A stretch of DNA of 54,081 nucleotides from JBFELO01 sp041552055 (GCA_041552055.1 JBFELO010000014.1:1-54081); one strand, 5' to 3'; shown: positions 1-7,498, counted from the stretch's first letter. Notes: a model not told the origin generated them from the sequence alone. Translations and numbers: made by a program.

Positions 1-71
1 CGAGAATCTACCGTGACCCCGAAGCACGCGAAGGGGCCGGATGTGGGTTGGACGGCGCCACATCGTCCAGC

Positions 72-455
72 TCACTCGGTGGACTGTACGACGAGGTCGA
101 GGTCTGACCACAGCTCGTCGGGAATGTTGGTGACCTTGAGTGGCCCGGCTCCGAGCTGTTGCAGCGCGACGGCCAGTACGCACAGCCACCGCTGCACCGG
201 CTGCGTCCGCTCGACCGAGACCCGCGACCACAGGCGCACGATGGTGTCGTCATGGTGGGGCGCCACCAGTGCTACCGGGTGGAGCGGCCGCGAGAACTCG
301 ACCACCACTCCCTCGACGAGCATGGCCTCGCGATCCGCGCGTAACCAGCATTCCTCGGTCTTGAGGACCGCGCGCCCCGTCCGGTGTACGGTCCGCGGCA
401 GTCGATTCGCCACCGCCACCGGATCCACCCTGCCGACCAACACGAGGTGCGGCAT
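72..455 (-). CDS. Hypothetical protein coupled to YjbQ (127 aa)
   Basis: I do not recognise this family. The ATG at 455-453 overlaps the TAA stop of yjbQ by one base (TAATG), so the two genes look translationally coupled; an in-frame upstream Met at 524 would lie inside yjbQ and is less likely. The protein is soluble in appearance, with no signal peptide or membrane segment. It opens with a beta-rich stretch (PHLVLVGRVDP), has an acidic/hydrophobic middle (MLVEGVVVEFSRP, residues about 45-57) and a helical C-terminal third. The central segments alternate hydrophobic residues as in a small alpha/beta domain. Codon use matches its neighbours. A role linked to YjbQ is inference from coupling only. 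Confidence 0.7.
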   Translation of the reverse strand: MPHLVLVGRVDPVAVANRLPRTVHRTGRAVLKTEECWLRADREAMLVEGVVVEFSRPLHPVALVAPHHDDTIVRLWSRVSVERTQPVQRWLCVLAVALQQLGAGPLKVTNIPDELWSDLDLVVQSTE

Positions 456-889
456 TACGCGTCCGATCCGCGACTGCCGTAGAACGACAAGACGACGCGA
501 CGACGTCGCGGTCGGATGTCGCACTCCACCAGCACGATCTGTTGCCAGGTCCCGAGCACGGGGCCGCCGGCGGCCACCGGCACCGCGAGCGATGGACCGA
601 GCAGGGCCGCCCGCAGATGGGAAAAGCCGTTGCCGTCACCCCACCGCCGGTCGTGGTGGTAGGTGCGATCCGACGGTGCGATCTGCTCGAGGGCCTCGTC
701 GAGGTCGCGCAACGCCCCGGATTCGTACTCGATCGTCGTCACCGCCGCCGTGGAGCCGGGCACGAAGACGCTCACGAGCCCGTCAGCCGCGTTGATCGAG
801 CTCAACCAGAACTGCACGTCGCCGGTCAGGTCGATCGTCTGTCCGTGGCCTTCGGTCTCGAACTGGAGCTCGCCATGGGTCGTCGTCAT
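455..889 (-). CDS. yjbQ: YjbQ/UPF0047 family protein (secondary thiamine-phosphate synthase-like)
   Basis: The 144-aa product has the length and motifs of the YjbQ/UPF0047 family: an N-terminal beta strand region, TTIEYESG at about 51-58, the His/Asp/Asn-containing signature YHHDRRWGDGNGFSHLRA at about 77-94, and GTWQQI near 113-118 before the last strands. Family members form trimers and some show weak thiamine-phosphate synthase activity when overexpressed; the physiological role is not settled. The ATG at 889 is chosen because upstream in-frame Met codons fall within comF on the other strand. A TATACT hexamer lies only 6 bp upstream of the ATG and there is no Shine-Dalgarno, which suggests a leaderless message. 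It is divergent from comF and coupled to the downstream 127-aa gene. Confidence 0.9.
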   Translation of the reverse strand: MTTTHGELQFETEGHGQTIDLTGDVQFWLSSINAADGLVSVFVPGSTAAVTTIEYESGALRDLDEALEQIAPSDRTYHHDRRWGDGNGFSHLRAALLGPSLAVPVAAGGPVLGTWQQIVLVECDIRPRRRRVVLSFYGSRGSDA

Positions 890-895
890 GGCGCG

Positions 896-922
896 AGTAT
901 AGCCCCCGATCTCTGGTAGCAT
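896..922. promoter_or_regulatory. Overlapping divergent promoter region, yjbQ / comF
   Basis: Only about 40 bp separate the yjbQ ATG (889) from the comF GTG at 930. On the minus strand TATACT (901-896) sits 6 bp before the yjbQ ATG. On the plus strand TAGCAT (917-922) sits 7 bp before the alternative comF GTG. Neither gene has a Shine-Dalgarno. I see no good -35 for either, so these are -10-like sites read by position and composition only. Confidence 0.4.
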
Positions 923-1655
923 GTTCCCCGTGCGTGCGCCGGGAGTGGTTGCGGCCTCCTGTGAAGCCCTTCTTCCCAGTCTCTGTCTCCACTGTGGCGA
1001 GCCTCTCGGTGGACGAGACGTGGGCCTCTGCGCCCCGTGCTGGGCGCGTCTGATTCCACTGGCGGGCGCGCGCTGTCCGGTCTGCGGCGGATCGGCGGAC
1101 GAGTTCGTGGAGCAGGGCTGCCTCGACTGCTCCCTGGTACCACCCCCGCAGCAGGGCACCGTGGTGTGGGGCGAGTACGACGGAGCCCTCCGCAGCGCGG
1201 TGCTCGGCCTCAAGCACCGCGGTCGCGACGAGCTGGCCAAACCCCTCGGTCGGCGACTCGCCGGTCGCGTCGCCGCCGAGACCTGGGCGTCCGACATCGA
1301 CCTCGTCGTGCACGTGCCGAGTCACTTCCTCCGGAGACTGCGGCACGGCCGATCGGCGGCGGCCGGCCTCGCCGACGTGGTCGCGGCCGCAGTCGATCGG
1401 CCGCGGGGACGTGCTCTGGGTCGAAGAGGTTTGCGGCGTCAGGCCGGGCGCACTCGGCTGCAACGCCTGCAGCTCCCCAAACGCAGCTTCCGCAGCACCG
1501 CTCCCGTGCGCGGCAGGCGGCTGCTGATCGTCGACGATGTGACCACCACCGGAGCCACGCTCCGCCGCGCCGCCGAGGTCCTGGCCGAGGCCGGCGCCGA
1601 GGTCGTGTATTGCGCTGCGCTGGCGCGCACCCCCGATCCAAGGAAGGCAACATGA
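921..1655 (+). CDS. comF: ComF family phosphoribosyltransferase-like protein
   Basis: This 244-aa protein has the ComF layout. An N-terminal cysteine-rich zinc region has pairs at C22/C25, C37/C40, C52/C55 and C67/C70. It is followed by a type I phosphoribosyltransferase domain ending in the PRPP loop LLIVDDVTTTGAT at about 201-213. In naturally competent bacteria ComF acts in DNA uptake with the ComFA helicase, but many genomes keep it without known competence; no other competence genes are in this window. The start may be ATG 921 or GTG 930; the GTG is favoured if the TAGCAT hexamer is the -10. Its stop overlaps the next gene's ATG (ATGA), so it is co-expressed with proline dehydrogenase. 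Confidence 0.9.
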   Translation: MFPVRAPGVVAASCEALLPSLCLHCGEPLGGRDVGLCAPCWARLIPLAGARCPVCGGSADEFVEQGCLDCSLVPPPQQGTVVWGEYDGALRSAVLGLKHRGRDELAKPLGRRLAGRVAAETWASDIDLVVHVPSHFLRRLRHGRSAAAGLADVVAAAVDRPRGRALGRRGLRRQAGRTRLQRLQLPKRSFRSTAPVRGRRLLIVDDVTTTGATLRRAAEVLAEAGAEVVYCAALARTPDPRKAT

Positions 1656-2557
1656 GCTTGTTCGACAGCCTGATCAAACACGGGATGCCGCTCGTGCCCA
1701 AGCCGATCGTCGGCAAGGTCGCTCGTCGCTACGTCGCCGGCGAGAGCCTCGCCGACGCGGTGGCGGAGATCCGTGCGCTCAACGATGAAGGTGCGATGGC
1801 CACGGTGGATGTGCTCGGCGAGGAGGTCAACGAACACGGCAAGGCCCAGGACGCGGTGGGGGAGTACGTGCGGTTGGTGGAGGAGATCGATCGGCAGGGT
1901 CTGGATGCCAATATCTCCATCAAGCCCACCCTCCTCGGTCTCAAGATCGACGAGCAGCTGTGCTCCGACCACGTGGCGACGATCTGTGATCGGGCTGGAG
2001 AGTCGGACAACTTCGTTCGGATCGACATGGAGGACTCGAGCTGCACCGACGCCACGCTGCGAATCTACCGGCGAGTTCTCGCCGAATACGGCAACGCCGG
2101 TGCGGTGCTCCAGTCGTACATGCACCGCACGACCTCGGACGTCAACGATCTCCTGCCGCTGCGACCGAATATCCGGCTCTGTAAGGGCATCTATCGCGAA
2201 TCGCGCACGATCGCGTGGCAGGACTTCGAGACCATCCGCGCCAACTTCATCTTCAACATGGAAAAGCTGATGGCCGGCGGTGCGTATGTCGGCGTCGCGA
2301 CCCACGATCCGTACCTGGTCTGGGCCGGGATGTCAGCCGTGGACCGATTCAACCTCGACCGCGATCGGTACGAGTTCCAGATGCTGCTGGGCGTGGATCC
2401 GCAGCTGAGGCGGATCATCCTCGACCAAGGCCATCGCCTGCGAGTCTACGTGCCGTACGGTCGCGACTGGTACCCCTACTCGATCCGCAGATTGCGCGAG
2501 AATCCCACGGTGGCACGGCACGTCATGCGCGCGATGCTCGGTGTCGGCGCCCCGTGA
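1652..2557 (+). CDS. Proline dehydrogenase
   Basis: The 301-aa product is a stand-alone FAD-dependent proline dehydrogenase, which oxidises proline to delta-1-pyrroline-5-carboxylate and passes electrons to the quinone pool. Motifs visible in order are QSYMHRTTSDV, RLCKGIYRES, ATHDPYLV and the C-terminal signature YVPYGRDWYPYSIRRLRENP, which carries the active-site Tyr/Arg/Arg residues of the PutA beta-alpha barrel. Length matches monofunctional ProDH enzymes. The ATG overlaps the comF stop by 4 bases and is preceded by AAGGAAGG, a good ribosome binding site. No P5C dehydrogenase gene is seen nearby, so the second step must be encoded elsewhere. Confidence 0.93.
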   Translation: MSLFDSLIKHGMPLVPKPIVGKVARRYVAGESLADAVAEIRALNDEGAMATVDVLGEEVNEHGKAQDAVGEYVRLVEEIDRQGLDANISIKPTLLGLKIDEQLCSDHVATICDRAGESDNFVRIDMEDSSCTDATLRIYRRVLAEYGNAGAVLQSYMHRTTSDVNDLLPLRPNIRLCKGIYRESRTIAWQDFETIRANFIFNMEKLMAGGAYVGVATHDPYLVWAGMSAVDRFNLDRDRYEFQMLLGVDPQLRRIILDQGHRLRVYVPYGRDWYPYSIRRLRENPTVARHVMRAMLGVGAP

Positions 2558-2564
2558 CCCAAGG

Positions 2565-2593
2565 TTGAGACGAACCCTGATCGAGGGTATGCT
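2565..2593 (+). promoter_or_regulatory. Promoter of the TPR protein gene
   Basis: TTGAGA (2565-2570) and TATGCT (2588-2593) are separated by exactly 17 bp, a sigma-70-type arrangement, 28 bp upstream of the ATG at 2621. A GAGGAGGG ribosome binding site lies between. Confidence 0.65.
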
Positions 2594-2620
2594 GAGTCCG
2601 ATGAAACGAGGAGGGTTCCC

Positions 2621-3559
2621 ATGCGCAGGACGATGCAATGGACCGCGGTCGTCATCGCCGCCGTCGCGCTGACCACCCCCACGGTCTGGGGTTCGATCCA
2701 GGCGCGCGTCTCCGGTGCCGTCACCGACACCACCGGCAAGCCGATTCCGAACGCCACCGTCACTATCACCTGTCCCGAACTTCAGGCCTTCGAGAAGGTG
2801 CTCAAGACCGACAAGAAGGGCCGCTACAAGGTCCTCCTCCTCGACGCCACGAAGACCTACCACTTCTCGGTCGAGGCCGAGGGGTACCAGAGCTTCGAGA
2901 CTAGGAAAAAGGTACCGATCGGATCGACCGACAATCAGGTCGACTTCACGCTGAACAGCATCCAGGAGGCGCTGGCGAGCCAGCAGCAGGAGGTTCGAGA
3001 GCAGCCCGGATACAAGGAGCTCGAGGAAGGGCTCGCCCTCGCCCAGCAGGGTCGGCTGGAAGAGGCACGCACCAAGATCGAGGTCGGGGTGGAGGCGATG
3101 CCCGACTCAGTCCAGGCGTGGACCATGCTGTCCGAGGTGGAGTACGAGCTCGCCGACTACGAGGCCGCACTCGAGGACGCCGAGCAGTGCCTCCAGCTCG
3201 ACGACGAGGCGACCGGCTGCCTCGCGGTGGCCGCCAATTCCGCCCAGAATCTCGGCTACACCGAAAAGCACGCCATCTACATCCAGCGCTACCAGGAGCT
3301 CAACCCGGACGATCCGGCCACCGTCTTCAACCAGGCGGTGGCGCACCTCAACGCCCTCGACGACGAGAAGGCGCGCCCGCTGCTCGAGCAGTGCCTCCAG
3401 ATCGATCCCGACTTCCCCAAGTGCCTGTACGAATACGGCATGATGCTCCTGCGATCCGGAGATCTCGAGGGGGCGAAACAGCACCTCGAGCGCTACCTGG
3501 AGGTGGACCCGGAGGGAGTGGACGCAGCGACCGCCGCCGAAACCGTCAAGTACCTGTGA
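2621..3559 (+). CDS. Exported carboxypeptidase-regulatory-like / TPR protein
   Basis: This 312-aa protein begins with a Sec-type signal peptide (MRRTM followed by a hydrophobic core AVVIAAVALTT, likely cleaved near residue 24). Residues about 27-115 form a carboxypeptidase-regulatory-like beta sandwich (VSGAVTDTTGKPIPNATVT, then GRYKVLLLD), typical of envelope proteins in Acidobacteriota. From about 125 to the end there are several TPR helical pairs, with recognisable units such as PDSVQAWTMLSEVEYELADYE and PDFPKCLYEYGMMLLRSGD. It probably acts as a periplasmic scaffold. The ATG follows a strong GAGGAGGG site and has its own promoter. No catalytic residues are apparent, and the partner is unknown. 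Confidence 0.85.
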   Translation: MRRTMQWTAVVIAAVALTTPTVWGSIQARVSGAVTDTTGKPIPNATVTITCPELQAFEKVLKTDKKGRYKVLLLDATKTYHFSVEAEGYQSFETRKKVPIGSTDNQVDFTLNSIQEALASQQQEVREQPGYKELEEGLALAQQGRLEEARTKIEVGVEAMPDSVQAWTMLSEVEYELADYEAALEDAEQCLQLDDEATGCLAVAANSAQNLGYTEKHAIYIQRYQELNPDDPATVFNQAVAHLNALDDEKARPLLEQCLQIDPDFPKCLYEYGMMLLRSGDLEGAKQHLERYLEVDPEGVDAATAAETVKYL

Positions 3560-3572
3560 CCGGGCCCCTGCC

Positions 3573-4202
3573 ATGACCGGCACCCTGTGCATAGGCGTTG
3601 CCGGCGGCACCGGGTCCGGCAAGACCACCGTCTCCGAATCCATTGTGAGTCGCGTGGGCGCTGACCGCATCGCGGTCATCAATCAGGACCGGTACTACCA
3701 CGACCTTTCGCACGTGGACGAGTCGCGGTGGCTGCACCACAACTTCGACCATCCTTCGGCCATCGAGGAACAGCTCTTCGTGTCCCACGTCCAACTGCTC
3801 AAGAACGGGCGACCGGCGCCGGTTCCGATGTACGACTTCACCCGTCACGTGCGCCTTGACGAGGTCGATTTGCTGGCGCCACGGCCGGTGATCCTGATCG
3901 AGGGGATCCTGATTCTCGCGATTCCCGAGCTTCGCGACCTGATGGACATCAAGATCTTCGTCGACACCGACCCCGACATTCGCCTGATCCGGCGACTACA
4001 ACGTGACATGGAAGAGCGCGGCCGCACGCTGGAGGGCGTGGTCACCCAGTACCTGGCGACGGTTCGTCCCATGCACCTCGAGTTCGTGGAGCCCTCGAAG
4101 CGTTGGGCCGATGTCATCATTCCAGAGGGCGGTTTCAACGAGGTCGCCCTCGAACTCGTGATCAGCCGCATCAAGGCCATGCTGACCGCCGCGGATCGCT
4201 GA
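3573..4202 (+). CDS. udk: Uridine kinase
   Basis: The 209-aa protein matches bacterial uridine/cytidine kinase in length and motifs. It has a P-loop GGTGSGKT at 11-18, INQDRYYHD in the nucleoside-binding region near 36-44, YDFTRHVR near 87-94, the Walker B-like VILIEGILIL near 105-114, and a lid with RRLQRDMEERGR. It phosphorylates uridine and cytidine with GTP or ATP in pyrimidine salvage. It starts 13 bp after the TPR gene and may be read from the same transcript. It ends 21 bp before the convergent Hfq-like gene, with no obvious terminator hairpin between them. Confidence 0.95.
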   Translation: MTGTLCIGVAGGTGSGKTTVSESIVSRVGADRIAVINQDRYYHDLSHVDESRWLHHNFDHPSAIEEQLFVSHVQLLKNGRPAPVPMYDFTRHVRLDEVDLLAPRPVILIEGILILAIPELRDLMDIKIFVDTDPDIRLIRRLQRDMEERGRTLEGVVTQYLATVRPMHLEFVEPSKRWADVIIPEGGFNEVALELVISRIKAMLTAADR

Positions 4203-4223
4203 GGGCACGTCGAGAGGGGCCGC

Positions 4224-4565
4224 TCAGCTGCGGTTGGCGGCCGCCGGGCGCCGTCTACGGCGCCCCTGTCGCTCTTCCTCCTTGAACATGAACTTGATCG
4301 AGTGTTTGAACAGGAGCAGGTTCGGGGCGTCGTTCCGGTTCAGCTTGATGCAATTCTTGTCGTACCACTCGATCCAGCCGCTCAACTCGGTGCCGTCCGT
4401 GAGCACCACGACCATCGGCGTGTGGCCCTGCATCTGCTTGAGGTAGTAAAAGCTCTCCGCGTTTGTCTGCTCGGCGGGCACTTGTTTCCGACGCCCGGTG
4501 GTGCGCGTCGGGAAGCGCTCCATCATCTCGTTCATTGACGGACGGATCAGTTTACGATCGGACAT
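4224..4565 (-). CDS. hfq: Hfq-like Sm-fold RNA chaperone with N- and C-terminal extensions
   Basis: The central part, residues about 45-95, aligns with Hfq. Sm1 is seen as TPMVVVLTDGTELSGWIEWYD followed by a strand, and Sm2 ends in LLLFKHSIKFM, in the position of the canonical YKHAIS that lines the proximal RNA-binding face. Unlike E. coli Hfq, about 36 residues precede the first helix (basic, RTTGRRKQVP) and the C-terminus is a short Arg-rich tail (RRRRRP). Hfq normally forms hexamers that pair small RNAs with mRNAs. The ATG at 4565 has GGAG seven bases upstream. The key Q of the N-terminal helix is not obvious, so this is a divergent Hfq. It is convergent with udk. Confidence 0.8.
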   Translation of the reverse strand: MSDRKLIRPSMNEMMERFPTRTTGRRKQVPAEQTNAESFYYLKQMQGHTPMVVVLTDGTELSGWIEWYDKNCIKLNRNDAPNLLLFKHSIKFMFKEEERQGRRRRRPAAANRS

Positions 4566-4739
4566 GGATCTTCTCCACGGCTCTGCACGCCTCAGCGCTA
4601 GGAAAACGCAGCCGGTTGTTTGGACCAGCTTAGCAGAGAATGGGGGACCTGTCTCGCGTCCGGCGGCCGACGCTCGGGCCGGCCGAGGTCCTGCTCCGAC
4701 GGCCTGATTCCGCAGGTAGCCGGTGTCCCGATCCGTTGC

Positions 4740-5465
4740 TCAGGCAGGGGCACGCGAGGCGTTCGAGCGGTTTTTCTGCGGCGCGGGATAGAGGTCCACC
4801 TCGTGGGCAAGACAACACATCAGTCGGCCGCACAGGCCCGAGATCTTGGTGGGGTTGAGCGACAGATTCTGCCGCTTTGCCATCCGCACAGTGACCGAAT
4901 GGAACCGCTCCATGAAGGTGGCACAGCACACGCAACGGCCGCAGGGACCGAGGCCGCCGGTGACCCGAGCGCCGTCTCGAACCCCGAGCGGCCTCATCTC
5001 GACCCGTCGACGGTACCTCCGGCCGAGCTCCCTCAGCAGCGGCCTGAAGTCGATCCGCCGCTCGGCGGTGAAGAACACGACCGCCTTACGCCCGGTCAGC
5101 GGCAACCGAACCTTGAGGGGACGCATCTCGAGCCCGAGCTCGCGGGTCCGGCGGCGAAGGTAGGTGACGATCTCCCGCTCGAGGTGTCCGAGATCGTAGT
5201 GACGCTTTTCGTCGTCCGCGGTCGCGTGGCGCACGACCCTCGAAGGACTCCCCGAGGGCTCCCGCACCACCGGAACCGTGTACACGGACGCGTGACCCAG
5301 GAACAGGCCGTCCCCGGTTTCGACGACACAGCAGTCTCCGTGTGCGAGCTCGTAATGGCCCACCTTGCAGGCAAGCGCCGGCAGATCGGGGTCGATCAGC
5401 ACCGGCACCCAGCCGCCACACTGCGGCGCCAGCGGACAGTGCGGCCCCGAAACTTCCTCACCCAC
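4740..5465 (-). CDS. ricT: PSP1-domain protein, RicT/YaaT family
   Basis: The 241-aa product carries the PSP1 C-terminal domain. Its hallmark is the conserved Cys cluster GPCGRCVCCATF and SGLCGRLMCCLAHE in the last quarter, which ligates an iron-sulfur cluster in Bacillus RicT. In Firmicutes RicT, with RicA/RicF, stimulates RNase Y-dependent mRNA processing; the role in Gram-negative lineages is less clear. The start is GTG at 5465: it has GGAGG six bases upstream and overlaps the purE stop by 8 bases (GTGGGTGA). It therefore looks translationally coupled to purine synthesis genes. Four or more additional Cys residues near the N-terminus (CPLAPQCGG, DCCVV) could add ligands. Confidence 0.85.
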   Translation of the reverse strand: MGEEVSGPHCPLAPQCGGWVPVLIDPDLPALACKVGHYELAHGDCCVVETGDGLFLGHASVYTVPVVREPSGSPSRVVRHATADDEKRHYDLGHLEREIVTYLRRRTRELGLEMRPLKVRLPLTGRKAVVFFTAERRIDFRPLLRELGRRYRRRVEMRPLGVRDGARVTGGLGPCGRCVCCATFMERFHSVTVRMAKRQNLSLNPTKISGLCGRLMCCLAHEVDLYPAPQKNRSNASRAPA

Positions 5466-5973
5466 CCTCTTCCTCCATCTCGTCGAGCACGTGGCGCTCT
5501 CCCTCCGCCACCTTGTCGGCACCGGCGCGCCGCACCGCCGCCAGTGCGGAGGCGACCTCGGGCCGTTGCCCCGCGACAACCTGGGCGGCGAAATAGGCCG
5601 CGTTGCGGGCGCCCGCAGAGCCCACGGCAAACGTCGCCACCGGCACACCTCCCGGCATCTGCACTGTGGACAGCAGCGCGTCCACACCGTCCAGGACTCC
5701 GCCGGGGAGTGGCACCCCCAATACCGGTCGAACCGTTTGGGCCGCCACCGCTCCGGCCAGATGGGCCGCCATTCCGGCGGCGCAGATGAATACCTGACAG
5801 CCGTCTTCCTCGGCAGTGCGGACGACCTCGACCGTTCGCTGCGGGGTACGGTGGGCCGACGTCACGTGGACCCGGAACCTCAGCCCCAACTCCCGCAGCA
5901 CCGCCACGGCCGGCCGCAGGTGTTTCCAGTCACTGGCCGACCCCATCAGCAAGGCGATGTCGACCTCACTCAC
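5458..5973 (-). CDS. purE: N5-carboxyaminoimidazole ribonucleotide mutase
   Basis: The 171-aa protein is the class I PurE mutase of de novo purine synthesis. Motifs are MGSASDWKHLRPA at the start (CO2/phosphate-binding loop), VTSAHRTP with the catalytic His, and AAGMAAHLAGAVAAQT followed by LGVPLPGG. The GTG start at 5973 overlaps the purD stop by 8 bases (GTGAGTGA), the same geometry as the purE-ricT junction. No purK follows, so either PurK is elsewhere or the enzyme acts as a direct AIR carboxylase; sequence alone does not decide this. Confidence 0.94.
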   Translation of the reverse strand: MSEVDIALLMGSASDWKHLRPAVAVLRELGLRFRVHVTSAHRTPQRTVEVVRTAEEDGCQVFICAAGMAAHLAGAVAAQTVRPVLGVPLPGGVLDGVDALLSTVQMPGGVPVATFAVGSAGARNAAYFAAQVVAGQRPEVASALAAVRRAGADKVAEGERHVLDEMEEEGG

Positions 5974-7261
5974 CCGCGGTTCCCTCGGCGAGCTTGAGCA
6001 GGGTGTCCGCGCCGATGTCGGTCCGGTAGTGCATCCCTTCGAACGCGATGCGGTCCACGCCACGGTAGGCCTGTGCGACCGCATCGGCCAGGGTGGCCGC
6101 TCGAGCACACACGCCCAACACACGACCGCCAGAGGTCACCAGCGCGTCCCCGTCGACCTTGGTCGCGGCGTGGTACACGGTCGCACCGGGCATCGCCATC
6201 ACATCCTCGACGCCACTGATCACATCCCCCTTGCGTGGGCTCCCGGGATAGCCGTCGGCGGCGACCACCACACACACACCGACCTCCCGCCGCCAGTTCA
6301 GGGTCTTGACCTTCAGTCTGCCATCGGCGGCGTCGCGCGCCACCTGGGCGAGGTTGTCGTCCAGCCGCAGCAGAATCGCCTGGGTTTCCGGGTCGCCCAG
6401 CCGACAGTTGAACTCCAGTACCATCGGGCCGCGATCGGTGAGCATCAGGCCGAGGTAGAGCACCCCGCGATACTCGCGGCCCTCCGCCGCCATTCCGGCA
6501 ATGGTCGGCCGGACGATTTGGTCGAGGATGTGACGACTGGTTCCGGGAGGTATCACCAGGGCCGGGGAGTGGGCTCCCATGCCGCCGGTGTTGGGACCCA
6601 GGTCACCGTCACGGGCCCGCTTGTAATCGTGCGAAGTCGCCATCGGAACCACGTCGGTTCCGTCGCTGATGACCATGTACGACACCTCGGTCCCTTCGAG
6701 ACATCCCTCGACGAGCACCCGATCGCCGCTCTCCCCGAACCGCCGCCTGATGAAGAAGGCATCGATTGCGGCGTCCAGCTCGTCCTCGGTGCGGACGATC
6801 AACACCCCCTTGCCGGCGGCCAGTCCGTCGGCCTTGAGAACCACCGGAAAGCCCCGCTCACGCGCGGCCTTGGACGCCTCGTCTCGGTCACGTACCACCA
6901 CGGCATCGGCGGTGGGGATACCGTGCCGCTGGCAGAACTGTTTGGCGAACACCTTGCTCGCCTCGAGCTCGGCCGCCGCCCGGTTGGGCCCGAACAGGCG
7001 GAGTCCCCGGCGGGCGAACTCGTCCCCGATGCCGAGCGCGAGCGGCAACTCGGGACCGACCACCGTGAGGTCGACACGAAGGTCCGCGGCCGCCTCCGCC
7101 ACCCCCGGAAGATCATCCGCAGCCACCGACAGCAGGTCCGCCGCCTGTGCGATCCCCGGGTTGCCGGGAGCCGCGTAGAGCTCTGTGACGCCCGGCGAGC
7201 GCCGCAGTGCGTGGACGATGGCGTGCTCTCGACCGCCGGAACCGAGCACTAGGACCCGCAC
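5966..7261 (-). CDS. purD: Phosphoribosylamine-glycine ligase
   Basis: The 431-aa product is GAR synthetase, which ligates glycine to phosphoribosylamine with ATP. It starts with the GARS N-terminal nucleotide fold VLVLGSGGREHAIVHAL. The central ATP-grasp domain has VVLKADGLAAGKGV and later NTGGMGAHSPA, then EFNCRLGDPETQ, and the C-terminal domain follows. The GTG at 7261 is chosen because the family begins directly with MxVLVxGxGGREHA. A GGAG sequence lies upstream. The gene ends in an 8-base overlap with purE. A short leader ORF with a near-perfect ribosome binding site ends five bases upstream of the GTG. Confidence 0.95.
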   Translation of the reverse strand: MRVLVLGSGGREHAIVHALRRSPGVTELYAAPGNPGIAQAADLLSVAADDLPGVAEAAADLRVDLTVVGPELPLALGIGDEFARRGLRLFGPNRAAAELEASKVFAKQFCQRHGIPTADAVVVRDRDEASKAARERGFPVVLKADGLAAGKGVLIVRTEDELDAAIDAFFIRRRFGESGDRVLVEGCLEGTEVSYMVISDGTDVVPMATSHDYKRARDGDLGPNTGGMGAHSPALVIPPGTSRHILDQIVRPTIAGMAAEGREYRGVLYLGLMLTDRGPMVLEFNCRLGDPETQAILLRLDDNLAQVARDAADGRLKVKTLNWRREVGVCVVVAADGYPGSPRKGDVISGVEDVMAMPGATVYHAATKVDGDALVTSGGRVLGVCARAATLADAVAQAYRGVDRIAFEGMHYRTDIGADTLLKLAEGTAGE

Positions 7262-7266
7262 CGCGA

Positions 7267-7365
7267 CTAGGCTCCCGCTCCTGCGAGCTCGGCAACGGCA
7301 GTTGCACGCCGACTGACGCACAGAATCATCACGCGGGCCGCATCGGGCTCGTGTGGCATGGTCAT
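7267..7365 (-). CDS. Possible 32-aa leader ORF upstream of purD
   Basis: The ATG at 7365-7363 is preceded by GGGGAGGAGGC, the strongest Shine-Dalgarno in the window. The frame runs 32 codons (MTMPHEPDAARVMILCVSRR, then ATAVAELAGAGA) to a TAG at 7269-7267. That stop lies five bases before the purD GTG, and purD's own ribosome binding site falls inside the last codons. A TACAAT hexamer (7386-7381) lies 15 bp upstream of the ATG. It could be a regulatory leader peptide that couples ribosomes into purD, or a small protein. I know no homologue. Confidence 0.4.
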   Translation of the reverse strand: MTMPHEPDAARVMILCVSRRATAVAELAGAGA

Positions 7366-7392
7366 GCCTCCTCCCCGCACATTGTACATGAG

Positions 7393-7421
7393 GTCACAAG
7401 CTTCACCGTGCGTGGTATGCT
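7393..7421 (+). promoter_or_regulatory. Promoter of pta
   Basis: GTCACA (7393-7398), a 17-bp spacer and TATGCT (7416-7421) form a plausible sigma-70-type promoter 77 bp before the pta ATG. It lies back to back with the purD leader on the other strand. Confidence 0.5.
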
Positions 7422-7498
7422 TCTCGACCTCCGTGCCGCCGCAGGGACGGCGCGCGGGCAATCAGCCTGTCACCAAGGTCGTCAAGGACGTCACCACC

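Noticed and set aside
13..795. Long plus-strand ORF opposite yjbQ and its partner
   Set aside because: Composition is Arg/Ser/Pro-rich with no domain pattern, and both minus-strand frames beneath it are better supported.
4566..4739. Gene between the Hfq-like and ricT genes
   Set aside because: Only short frames without ribosome sites; the space most likely holds the hfq promoter, which I could not define.
7262..7498. Purine riboswitch upstream of purD
   Set aside because: I do not see the conserved junction bases of the purine aptamer; the minus-strand space is taken by the short ORF.
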